Shown here: one piece after another, positions 54,519-64,000 of the stretch
How the letters are laid out: every line of letters starts with the position of its first letter
Position numbering within the stretch: the first letter of the stretch is position 1
Assembly (NCBI GenBank): GCA_963733915.1
Contig: CAVTEP010000006.1
Location: forward strand, 124,001-188,000
Direction: 5' to 3'
Length of the DNA stretch: 64,000 bases
From: Sulfomarinibacter sp963733915
Lineage (GTDB): Bacteria > Acidobacteriota > Thermoanaerobaculia > Thermoanaerobaculales > Sulfomarinibacteraceae
Position numbers and translations under genes: made by a program
Notes under the pieces: generated by a model
What the model was told of the DNA's origin: nothing
The model's input: the letters and a program-made list of their open reading frames with translations, nothing else
Databases searched by the model: none

Positions 54519-55226
54519 TCACGCGTCGGGATCCACTGCATCGACGCGGCGCCGGTGGTAATGGACGCTCCAGTCTTCGAGTTCCTCCGCCGAGGGGCAG
54601 GTGAAGCCCAGAACGGTGGCGCCGACGATGAAGAGGACGGCGGTTGCGGCCACGAACCACGGCGGCACGAGGTGGCCCACGCCCAGACGGGAGAAAAAGT
54701 CGGCAAAGGTCGCGGGGCGTCCCGGGTGGATGAACAGCTTGACGATCCACACCGCCGCCATGAAATAGATGACAAAGAGGTAGTTACGCCTCAGACGCAG
54801 CCGCATGGCGGTCAGCCAGCTGATCGAGAAGTGGGTGTGGCGGAGATCGGCGGCGAGGAGGCGACGCCAGTCGGGATTTGGATCTTGGGTGGCGGCGGGT
54901 TTGAGGATGTCGGCGAAAAAACCCGACTCGAGCAGATAGAGCCGCCACTTGCTGTGGTGCAGGTGGCGGTAGCGGCGTCCCTCGAGGAGGATCGAAATCA
55001 GTAGGAACGCGAGGCCGAGCAACAGCGTGTGGTGGGGGACCTCGGCCGCGCCCAGGGTAAAGGTCGTCAGACCGAGGGCAATGATGATCGCCCAATTGGA
55101 GGTGATGTCGAGCCGGTGGCGCCACCCGGTCATACGGTTCATCTCGGCCCGGTACAGGTGGCACACGGTTGTCGCGAAGCCCACCGGGTCGATGTTTTCC
55201 TTCGCCGACGAAAGCTCTTCTTTCAC
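54519..55226 (-). CDS. DUF2270-like membrane protein
   Basis: A 235-aa inner-membrane protein with four helices: WAIIIALGLTTFTLGAAEV, LLLGLAFLLISILLEG, YLFVIYFMAAVWIVKLFI and WFVAATAVLFIVGATVLGF. The cytosolic segments contain RYRHLHHSKWRLYLLESGFF and RRLLAADLRHTHFSISWLTAMRLR, characteristic of DUF2270. No function is known for the family. It starts at ATG 55226 and is followed by half-element 8. Confidence 0.72.
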   Translation of the reverse strand: MKEELSSAKENIDPVGFATTVCHLYRAEMNRMTGWRHRLDITSNWAIIIALGLTTFTLGAAEVPHHTLLLGLAFLLISILLEGRRYRHLHHSKWRLYLLESGFFADILKPAATQDPNPDWRRLLAADLRHTHFSISWLTAMRLRLRRNYLFVIYFMAAVWIVKLFIHPGRPATFADFFSRLGVGHLVPPWFVAATAVLFIVGATVLGFTCPSAEELEDWSVHYHRRRVDAVDPDA

Positions 55227-55332
55227 GTGCCGACTCTAGCACGCGCAACCTCTGGGCCGGAATGACGTAAATACTCGGGAGGGTTGAGCAATTCAATTAT
55301 CTGGTGACCAAACTGGGGTGGGGTGAACAGAC

Positions 55333-56583
55333 ATGAAAAAAGGGAAAAAGGCTCTCGTAATCGGAGTGCCGGTGGTTGCGGTGGTGGTGATCGCCGGGCT
55401 GGCATTGGCGTCGCGCAACCGCGGCGTCGAGGGCATCGAGGTTGAGGTGGAACTGGTTGGCCGTCGCCAGGTGGTCCAGACGGTAAACGCCACCGGCAAG
55501 ATCCAGCCGATGGTCCAGGTGAATATTTCCGCCGATGTCAGTGCCAAGATCATGAAACTCGAGGTCGAGGAGGGCGACTGGGTCGATCAGGGGGCCCTGC
55601 TCGTCCAGCTCGACCGCGAGCGTTATCTGGCTGCGGTTCAAAGCGCCGAGGCCAATCAGTCCGCCGCCCAGGCCAACGTCAACCTCGCCCGCGAGAACAT
55701 GATCAAAGCCGAAAAGGACTACGACCGCACCAAGGAGCTCTTCGAACGGAAGCTCGAGTCACAGTCGGTCCTCGACACGGTGTATGCGGCCGCGGAGGTC
55801 GAGAAGGCCCGCTATCAATCGGCCCTCGACCAGGTGGGGCAGGCCAAGGCCGCGCTCCGCCAGGCGAACGACGATCTCGCAAAAACGACGATCTACGCGC
55901 CGATGTCGGGGACCGTGAGCCAGCTCAACAAGGAGGTCGGAGAGATCGCCCTCGGATCGCAGTTCCAGGAGGACGTGATCATGGTGATCTCCAACCTCGA
56001 GGGCATGGAGGCGTTGGTCGCGATCGACGAGAACGACATCGTCTCGGTGTCGATCGGGGACGAGGCGGAGATCGAGGTCGATGCGCTGCCCGACGTTAAA
56101 CTCAAGGGACGCGTGACCGAGATCGCCAATAGCGCCAAGTCGTCGGGCCAGGGCACGACTGATGAGAAGACCGAGTTCGAGGTCAAGGTGGCGGTAATCG
56201 ATCCGGTCGCCGAGCTGAGACCTGGGATGACCGCTTCGGCAGAGATCGTCACCAAGGTCTGTGATGACTGCCTGAGCGTTCCGATCCAGAGCGTGGCCGT
56301 GCGGACGCTCGACCAGCTTGGCGCCGAGGCCGGTGAAGAGGACGAAGGCGGCGACGCGAGATTTGCCCCCGACTCCGAAGGCTTTGTCGAAGTGGTGTGG
56401 GTCGTCGCTGACGGTCGCGCTCGGGCGCGTCAGGTCAAGACGGGGATCCAGAGCGAGACCCACATTGAGGTGCTGGACGGGCTCGGTGAGGAGGACGAGA
56501 TCGTGATCGGCAATTACCGGGCGATCAGCCGCGACCTCGAAGACGGGTCGGTGGTCACGGTGGGCGCCGGCAAGAAGGGCTGA
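55333..56583 (+). CDS. Periplasmic adaptor (MacA-like membrane-fusion protein)
   Basis: A 416-aa membrane-fusion protein. The N-terminal anchor (KALVIGVPVVAVVVIAGLALA) is followed by the biotinyl-lipoyl half GKIQPMVQVNISADVSAKIMKL, a long coiled-coil hairpin (about 95-175) and the second lipoyl half TTIYAPMSGTVSQLNKEVGEI. The beta-barrel and membrane-proximal parts follow (VIDPVAELRPGMTASAEIVTK). Two Cys (VCDDC) lie near residue 312-315. It bridges the inner-membrane ABC transporter to an outer-membrane channel. No TolC-like gene is present here. It is the first gene of a forward operon. Confidence 0.85.
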   Translation: MKKGKKALVIGVPVVAVVVIAGLALASRNRGVEGIEVEVELVGRRQVVQTVNATGKIQPMVQVNISADVSAKIMKLEVEEGDWVDQGALLVQLDRERYLAAVQSAEANQSAAQANVNLARENMIKAEKDYDRTKELFERKLESQSVLDTVYAAAEVEKARYQSALDQVGQAKAALRQANDDLAKTTIYAPMSGTVSQLNKEVGEIALGSQFQEDVIMVISNLEGMEALVAIDENDIVSVSIGDEAEIEVDALPDVKLKGRVTEIANSAKSSGQGTTDEKTEFEVKVAVIDPVAELRPGMTASAEIVTKVCDDCLSVPIQSVAVRTLDQLGAEAGEEDEGGDARFAPDSEGFVEVVWVVADGRARARQVKTGIQSETHIEVLDGLGEEDEIVIGNYRAISRDLEDGSVVTVGAGKKG

Positions 56584-56586
56584 CAC

Positions 56587-57276
56587 ATGACCCTTTTGCT
56601 CCGTTCTGTTGAAAAGGTTTACGACATGAATTCGGTCGGTGTGCACGCCCTTCGCGGCGTGTCCTTCGAAATCGCAAAGAACGAGTACGTGGCGATCATG
56701 GGGCCGTCCGGTTCGGGCAAGAGCACGCTGATGAACATCATCGGATGCCTCGACGTCCCGACCTCCGGTAGCTATGTGCTCGACGGTTCCGACGTCGGGA
56801 CTCTCGGCGAGGACGAGCTGGCCGAGATCCGCAACGAGAAGATCGGCTTCGTCTTTCAGACCTTCAACTTGTTGCCTCGCTCGGACGTGTTTCACAACGT
56901 CGAGCTGCCGCTGATCTACGCCGGGATGCGGCCGGCGCGCCGAAAGAAGCTGACCGAGGAAGCGATTGCACGGGTCGGGCTGGCGGACCGTATGAAGCAC
57001 CGTCCCAACGAGCTTTCGGGCGGTCAGCGCCAGCGGGTCGCGATTGCTCGGGCCCTCGTCAACCGGCCGACCATCCTACTTGCCGACGAACCTACCGGCA
57101 ATCTCGACAGCGCGACCGGAGCCGAGATCATGGCCGTCTTCGACCAGCTGCACTCGGAGGGCAACACGATCATCCTGGTCACCCACGAGGATGACATCGC
57201 GAGACACGCCAACCGGGAGATCAGGCTGCGGGACGGTCTCATCGAAACCGACAGCGCGGAGCGAGAGGCGGCATGA
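56587..57276 (+). CDS. ABC transporter ATP-binding protein (MacB/LolD type)
   Basis: A 229-aa ATPase with Walker A GPSGSGKSTLMN (about 39-50), signature LSGGQRQRVAIARAL near 143, Walker B ILLADEPTG near 163 and the switch His in ILVTHEDDIARHA. It belongs to the MacB/LolD group that drives mechanotransmission-type export. Its stop overlaps the first permease start by 4 bp. One ATPase serves three permease genes here. Confidence 0.92.
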   Translation: MTLLLRSVEKVYDMNSVGVHALRGVSFEIAKNEYVAIMGPSGSGKSTLMNIIGCLDVPTSGSYVLDGSDVGTLGEDELAEIRNEKIGFVFQTFNLLPRSDVFHNVELPLIYAGMRPARRKKLTEEAIARVGLADRMKHRPNELSGGQRQRVAIARALVNRPTILLADEPTGNLDSATGAEIMAVFDQLHSEGNTIILVTHEDDIARHANREIRLRDGLIETDSAEREAA

Positions 57277-58508
57277 GCAGGATCTACGCTTCGGTCGAAT
57301 CGCTGCGGATTGCCCTGGCGGCGCTTCGCGCCAACAAGGCCCGCGGGGTCCTCACGACTCTCGGGATCATTATCGGTATCGTCGCCGTCGTGACGACCAT
57401 GACCGCCGCCAACGGGCTTGCCAACAACTTCCGCGAAAGCGTCTCGGTGCTCGGCACCGACGTGCTCTACGTGTCGCGGATGCCGTGGATGTTCCAGGGC
57501 CGTTTCTTCCAGTTTCGCAATCGTCCCAACCTCGAGCTCAAGGACAGCGACAAGCTCGCGCGCCAGCTCGGTTCGACGGCGGTCGTCAACCCGACCGACG
57601 ATGCCCAGCGGCCGGTCAAGTACCTTTCGGAGGTCATAGCCAACGCGACGGTCATCGGCACCACCGACAAGCATATGTTGGTGTCGAGCGCGGTGCCCGA
57701 GATCGGCCGGTTTCTGACTGCCTATGATGTGGCGTTCAAACGGCACGTCTGCGTCATCGGTGTCACCATGCGCGAGCAACTCTTCGGCGATGTCGACCCG
57801 ATCAACAAGAAGATCAAGGTCGGCCGGGCAGACTTCCGGGTCGTCGGAGTCATGGAGAAACAGGGCAGCGCGGGCTTCTTCGGTGGCCCGGACTTTGACA
57901 GCCAGGTATTCGTCCCGGTGACGACCTTTGTCCGAGAGTTCGGAGGCAGGAACCGAAGCTTTGCATTTGCCGTCAAAGCGCCGGCGGGAACTGACATCGA
58001 GGATTTCGAGTACCACCTGATCGGTGAGATGCGGAAAATCCGCCGTCTTCACCCGAGCGAGGAAGAAAACTTCGCCATCAACAAGATGGACTCATTGCTC
58101 GACGCGTTCAACAACGTGATGGGTGTGGTGCTTCTGATCGGCGTGGCGGTGACCGGAATCTCGCTCTTCGTCGGCGGGGTTGGGGTGATGAACATCATGT
58201 TCGTGTCGGTCACCGAGCGGACCCAGGAAATCGGCATTCGCAAGGCGATCGGCGCCAAGCGGAGGGCGATTCTGCAGCAGTTTCTGCTCGAGTCGTCAAT
58301 GATCTGCCTGGTCGGCGGCGCGATCGGCGTCGCGCTCTCATTTGCCGTCGCCGCCGCCATCGATCGTTTCGTGCTGCCGGCCAGCGTATCGTTGCCGATC
58401 GTCGCCATCGCCCTCGGGGTCTCGATAACGGTCGGTGTGATCTCCGGGTTCATCCCCGCGTGGCGCGCCTCACGGCTCAATCCGATTGACGCACTCCATT
58501 ATGAGTAG
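57273..58508 (+). CDS. ABC transporter permease 1 (MacB/FtsX type)
   Basis: A 411-aa permease. An N-terminal helix (GVLTTLGIIIGIVAVVTTMTA) precedes a large periplasmic domain of about 240 residues, then three C-terminal helices in the FtsX-like domain (VVLLIGVAVTGISLFVGGVGVMNIM, SMICLVGGAIGVALS and SLPIVAIALGVSITVGVISG). The coupling segment is VTERTQEIGIRKAIGAKR. It is complete. The sequence differs clearly from permeases 2 and 3. Confidence 0.9.
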   Translation: MSRIYASVESLRIALAALRANKARGVLTTLGIIIGIVAVVTTMTAANGLANNFRESVSVLGTDVLYVSRMPWMFQGRFFQFRNRPNLELKDSDKLARQLGSTAVVNPTDDAQRPVKYLSEVIANATVIGTTDKHMLVSSAVPEIGRFLTAYDVAFKRHVCVIGVTMREQLFGDVDPINKKIKVGRADFRVVGVMEKQGSAGFFGGPDFDSQVFVPVTTFVREFGGRNRSFAFAVKAPAGTDIEDFEYHLIGEMRKIRRLHPSEEENFAINKMDSLLDAFNNVMGVVLLIGVAVTGISLFVGGVGVMNIMFVSVTERTQEIGIRKAIGAKRRAILQQFLLESSMICLVGGAIGVALSFAVAAAIDRFVLPASVSLPIVAIALGVSITVGVISGFIPAWRASRLNPIDALHYE

Positions 58509-58615
58509 CCATTCCTTCCCACTCCCGATCCTCGACCCACAGCCGGCGATGCGGCGTGAGGCTCCAGACGTTCGGAATTTGAATCTGTTGTGGGATCGGG
58601 AGTGGGGAGGAACGG
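58509..58615. repeat. Inverted repeat upstream of permease 2
   Basis: CCATTCCTTCCCACTCCCGATCC (58509-58531) pairs imperfectly with GGATCGGGAGTGGGGAGGAACGG (58593-58615). The right arm contains the GGGGAGG ribosome site of the next gene. Its layout is like the array elements but with longer, less regular units. Confidence 0.75.
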
Positions 58616-58619
58616 CAGC

Positions 58620-59873
58620 ATGACCTGGATCGAGTCATTCAAGATGGCCGTCTCGGCGATCGGGGCGCACAAGCTCCGCTCGATCCTGACCCTGGTCGGC
58701 ATCGTCGCCGGAGTGGCGGCGATCATCTCCGTCATGACCGGGGTGTCGGTGGTGCAGAGCCAGATGGAGGCCGAGCTGAGCGTTCTTGGGAGCCGCACCT
58801 TCCAGGTCATGAAGTTCCCCATGGGCGGCTTCAACAACGACCGTAACATCAATTTTCGCGAGATCGCCCGCTGGCCGCCGTTGACTATGGAACACGTCTA
58901 CGCCATCCGCGAGCGGGTGAAGACCGTTGATCTTGTCGGAGCCGAGCTGTGGCACTACAACACGCGGGTCAGCTACCGCGGAGAGTCGACCGAGAGCAAT
59001 CTGATGGTCTGCGGCGGGACCCCGGAGTACCCCGAGAACAACACCCACTATGTCGAGCTCGGTCGCAACCTCACCACCGAAGACGTAGAGGTCGGTCGGA
59101 GGGTCGTCGTCCTCGGCCACGGGATCGCTGCCGAGCTGTTCCCGTTTGTCGACCCGATCGGCAAGACGGTAAAGGTTGACGGCCACAAGTTCACGGTCAA
59201 CGGCGTTTTTGCCGAAAAGAAGTCGGCGTTGGGGGGCCAGTTCGATCAGTACGTGTTGATGCCGGTTTCCGTGTGGACGCAGCTCTATGGAAACCGGGAC
59301 GAAGAGGGGAATCCTCGCTCGATCTTCATCACGGTGCGGGCAAAGGCCGGGGTGCCGCTCGAAGAGGCCCTCGAAGAGACCCGATCGGTCCTGAGGGCCA
59401 CTCGCGGCTTGAGCCCGCGGGATCGCGACACCTTCCACTGGTTTACCAGCGACTCCCAGATCCGGGCCTTCAACGAGGCGAGTGCCGGCGTCAAGACCGC
59501 GGCCTTCGTGCTCGGAATCGTCGCGCTGATTGTCGCCGGGATCGGCATCATGAACATCATGCTGGTGTCGGTCACCGAACGCACCAAGGAGATCGGGATC
59601 CGCAAGGCGCTCGGCGCCAAGCGGCCGGCGATTCTCCTCCAGTTTCTGATGGAAGCTATCGTCCTCTGCAACATCGGCGGAATCTTCGGCGTGCTCATCG
59701 GTTTCGGCATCGGCAACATCGTGACCCTCTTCACCGACTTCGCGGTCCACGTCCCGGCGGAGTGGGCGGTGCGCGGCGTGATCTTCTGCTCGGTTGTGGG
59801 TCTCGTCTTCGGCATGTGGCCGGCGGTGCGCGCCTCGCGGCTGACCCCGATCGAAGCCCTGAGGTATGAGTAG
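58620..59873 (+). CDS. ABC transporter permease 2 (MacB/FtsX type)
   Basis: A 417-aa permease. The N-terminal helix (SILTLVGIVAGVAAIISVMTG) is followed by a periplasmic MacB-core domain with LVGAELWHYNTRVSYRGEST and MVCGGTPEYPENNTHYVELG. Three helices follow with LVSVTERTKEIGIRKALGAKRPA. ATG at 58620 is supported by GGGGAGG upstream. It is a close paralogue of permease 3, the two being a tandem duplication. Confidence 0.92.
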   Translation: MTWIESFKMAVSAIGAHKLRSILTLVGIVAGVAAIISVMTGVSVVQSQMEAELSVLGSRTFQVMKFPMGGFNNDRNINFREIARWPPLTMEHVYAIRERVKTVDLVGAELWHYNTRVSYRGESTESNLMVCGGTPEYPENNTHYVELGRNLTTEDVEVGRRVVVLGHGIAAELFPFVDPIGKTVKVDGHKFTVNGVFAEKKSALGGQFDQYVLMPVSVWTQLYGNRDEEGNPRSIFITVRAKAGVPLEEALEETRSVLRATRGLSPRDRDTFHWFTSDSQIRAFNEASAGVKTAAFVLGIVALIVAGIGIMNIMLVSVTERTKEIGIRKALGAKRPAILLQFLMEAIVLCNIGGIFGVLIGFGIGNIVTLFTDFAVHVPAEWAVRGVIFCSVVGLVFGMWPAVRASRLTPIEALRYE

Positions 59874-59878
59874 CGAAC

Positions 59879-60019
59879 TCCCGTCTCCGTGCCCGTCTCC
59901 CTCTCCGTGCCCGACAAACCCGGAATTCCGGTGGTTGCAGTCAGAACAACCTCGATTGACCGGCCGGCTGGTTTCGAGGATGATTCGGGCACGGACACGG
60001 AAACGGAGACGGGTACGGG
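59879..60019. repeat. Inverted array upstream of permease 3 (CCCGTCTCCGTG units)
   Basis: CCCGTCTCCGTGCCCGTCTCC at about 59880-59900 and on to 59914 is mirrored by GGGCACGGACACGGAAACGG and GAGACGGGTACGGG at 59985-60019. The right arm ends 4 bp before the ATG (60024) and supplies the only purine-rich stretch that could act as its ribosome site. Confidence 0.82.
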
Positions 60020-60023
60020 ATCA

Positions 60024-61276
60024 ATGACGTGGATCGAGTCCTTCAAAATGGCAGTGGCCGCCATTGGCGCTCACAAGCTGCGTTCGATTCTGACACTGGT
60101 CGGCATCATCGCGGGGGTCGCCGCGATCATCGCCGTGATGACCGGGGTGGCGGTTGTGCAGAACACCATGGAGCGCGAGCTCAGCGTGCTCTCGAGCCGT
60201 ACGTTTCAGATCCAGAAGTTCCCGCGTGGCAACTTCAACAACAATCGTGACCTCAACTTCCGCGAGATCGCGCGCTGGCCGCCGTTAACCCTTGAACATG
60301 TCTATGCCATCCGCGAGCAGGTGGAGTCAGTCGACCTGGTGGGCGCCGAGCTGTGGCACTACAACACGCGGGTCGCCTATCGGGGTGAATCGACCGAGAG
60401 CAACGTGATGGTCTGCGGCGGCACCCCTGAGTATCCCGAGAACAACACCCACTTTGTCGAGCTTGGTCGTAACATCAGCGAGGAGGACGTTGTGGTGGGG
60501 CGCAGGGTGGCGGTCATCGGTTTTGCGATTGCCCAGGAGCTCTTTCCTTTTCTCGACCCGATCGGCAAGACGATCAAGGTCGACGGCCGCAAGTTCACCG
60601 TGCAGGGGGTCTTCGCGGAGAGAAAGTCCGCATGGGGGGGCAGTTCGACAATTACGTGCTGATCCCGGTCACGGTATGGACACGCGTTTACGGCGAATGG
60701 GACGACCCCGGCATCCAGAGATCGATCTACATCACCGTGCGTTCACGGGACGGCTTCGCTCTCGATGACGCCATCGAGGAGACACGGTCGGTGCTCCGCA
60801 AAACGCGAGGAGTCAGTCCGAAAGACCGCGACAATTTCTTCTACTTCACGACGGACTCGGAGATCAGGGCGTTCAACCAGGCAACTGCGGGGCTCAAGAC
60901 GGCGGCCTTCGTGCTCGGAATCGTCGCCCTCGTGGTCGCTGGCATCGGCATCATGAACATCATGCTGGTATCGGTCACCGAACGAACCAGGGAGATCGGG
61001 ATCCGCAAGGCGCTCGGTGCCAAACGCACCGCGATCCTCCTCCAGTTCCTGATGGAGGCCATCGTACTGTGCAACATCGGCGGGATTGTCGGCGTGGTCA
61101 TAGGATTCGGGCTCGGCAACGTGACCGCGATGGTCACCGATTTCTATGTCCACGTGCCGATGGAGTGGGCGGTGCGCGGGGTGATCTTCTGTTCGGTGGT
61201 GGGTCTGGTCTTCGGGATGTGGCCGGCGATCCGAGCCTCCAGGTTGGCGCCAATCGACGCTCTCCGTTACGAATAG
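60024..61276 (+). CDS. ABC transporter permease 3, frameshift at a 7-G run
   Basis: A paralogue of permease 2 (SILTLVGIIAGVAAIIAVMTG, LVGAELWHYNTRVAYRGEST, LVSVTERTREIGIRKALGAKRTA). The frame breaks at GCATGGGGGGGCAG (60630-60641), where seven G are present. With eight G the protein reads KSAWGGQFDNYVLIPV and is 417 aa, exactly the length of permease 2. So the run is one base short, by mutation, slippage or sequence error. If real, only a truncated protein of about 213 aa is made from the first ATG, with a possible internal restart at ATG 60632. Confidence 0.85.
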
Positions 61277-61350
61277 GCGCACTTTTCGGCGAAAGAAGAG
61301 TCCAACCGACACACATTCCGAGTCTCAATCTGACGAAGAACCGTTTTCAG

Positions 61351-61510
61351 ATCTTCCGCACTGTTTTTCAGCAATTCGTGGGATTTCTTGGGTCGGCCGA
61401 CTGCGCCTCTGGAGACCCGCTTCGATGTTGGTGACGGCTCCTTCCGTGCGTGGTTTCAGCGGCTCGAGGCCGATCCCAAGAAACCCCACGAATTGCTTGC
61501 GGAAGATTTC
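61351..61510. repeat. Inverted repeat in gap before hppA
   Basis: GCAATTCGTGGGATTTCTTGGG (61371-61392, first 20 shown as GCAATTCGTGGGATTTCTTG) pairs with CCCAAGAAACCCCACGAATTGC (about 61476-61497). An outer ATCTTCCGCA also has its complement TGCGGAAGAT at 61498-61507. About 75 bp of unrecognised sequence lies between. The gap 61277-61640 has no gene. Confidence 0.8.
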
Positions 61511-61640
61511 ACAAACTGGCGGAATTGTGTATCATATCCGGGATCGTATAGGGGGTAGCTTCGTTCTTGCGAAAACCTCCGGACTCAGGCGGTAATCGCG
61601 AGACAAACAGCCAATTTCGTTCGACAAGAAGGAGGAGCCC

Positions 61641-63854
<2,214 letters not shown>

Positions 63855-63875
63855 TCCGAAAAATCTCCAACCACA

Positions 63876-63906
63876 CGCCGGGCCCTCGGGCCCGGCGTTT
63901 TTTTCC
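63876..63906 (+). terminator. Rho-independent terminator of hppA
   Basis: A very strong stem CGCCGGGCCC/GGGCCCGGCG (63876-63897) is followed by seven T from 63898, 22 bp after the hppA stop. The remaining 63907-64000 shows no supported feature. Confidence 0.9.
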
Positions 63907-64000
63907 GTTCGAGCCGTCGGCCCGCCCGCTGCGATCTTCGATCGCAGCCACGCGTCCTTCCGTCGAGCCCACCCGGAAGCCGGGACGGCTGCCCCACAAC

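Overview
The window is 64 kb of GC-rich bacterial chromosome. Lipoproteins, an OmpV/MipA-type outer-membrane protein and exported enzymes indicate a Gram-negative cell. MglA-type GTPases, a large Ser/Thr kinase with TPRs, CPBP and sulfatase families and many exported hydrolases suggest Acidobacteriota (Thermoanaerobaculia-like). That placement is inference, because no 16S rRNA or ribosomal operon is present.

Layout. 1-9.6 kb holds a peptidase T end, MipA/OmpV, an exported DsbA-like protein, a CoA-disulfide-reductase-like enzyme, and a forward operon (lipoprotein, der, an MglA-like GTPase with a very long tail, a MerR regulator) followed by tRNA-Pro(GGG). 9.6-16.7 kb is accessory: gene-poor repeats, an exported HAF-like repeat protein, an M29-like aminopeptidase, an AbiEii-type toxin pair and a group II intron. 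16.8-32 kb holds an SLC13 carrier, a CPBP relic, a convergent ATP-grasp/C39-like pair, a frameshifted amidase, a TetR regulator with a retropepsin-like protein, a metallo-beta-lactamase-fold/TPR protein, an LTA-synthase-like protein and two sulfatases. 32-36 kb holds an SSF symporter overlapping a 48-aa membrane protein, a glycosyltransferase and an EamA transporter. 36.2-41.4 kb is a reverse operon iorA-iorB-ADP-forming acyl-CoA synthetase-yjbQ. It would oxidise aryl-2-oxoacids with ferredoxin and recover ATP, which points to anaerobic amino-acid fermentation. 41.6-46.3 kb is surE-pcm-YqaA/DedA-acylphosphatase-unknown, then VapBC and tRNA-Arg(CCT). 46.3-55.2 kb holds a membrane glycosyltransferase, an alpha/beta hydrolase, a DUF4136 protein, the kinase, a cyclophilin and a DUF2270 protein. 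55.3-61.3 kb is a MacAB-like export operon with one adaptor, one ATPase and three permeases. The window ends with a membrane pyrophosphatase and its terminator.

Two things stand out. First, many intergenic gaps carry the same architecture: a short array of 7-8-bp units, a C-rich block, a spacer, a G-rich block (typically GGGTGGGCGG) and the inverted array. The unit sequence differs between loci while the two arms of one locus match. I see about a dozen full or half copies. Second, eight otherwise well-preserved genes carry frame changes, and removing or adding single bases restores plausible lengths exactly. Almost all are +1. This looks more like consensus-sequence error than decay, except in the CPBP relic and in the sulfatase, which is also 5'-truncated.

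The two toxin-antitoxin loci share a promoter layout in which an operator palindrome covers the -10 box and the predicted transcription start falls on the ATG, implying leaderless autoregulated mRNAs.
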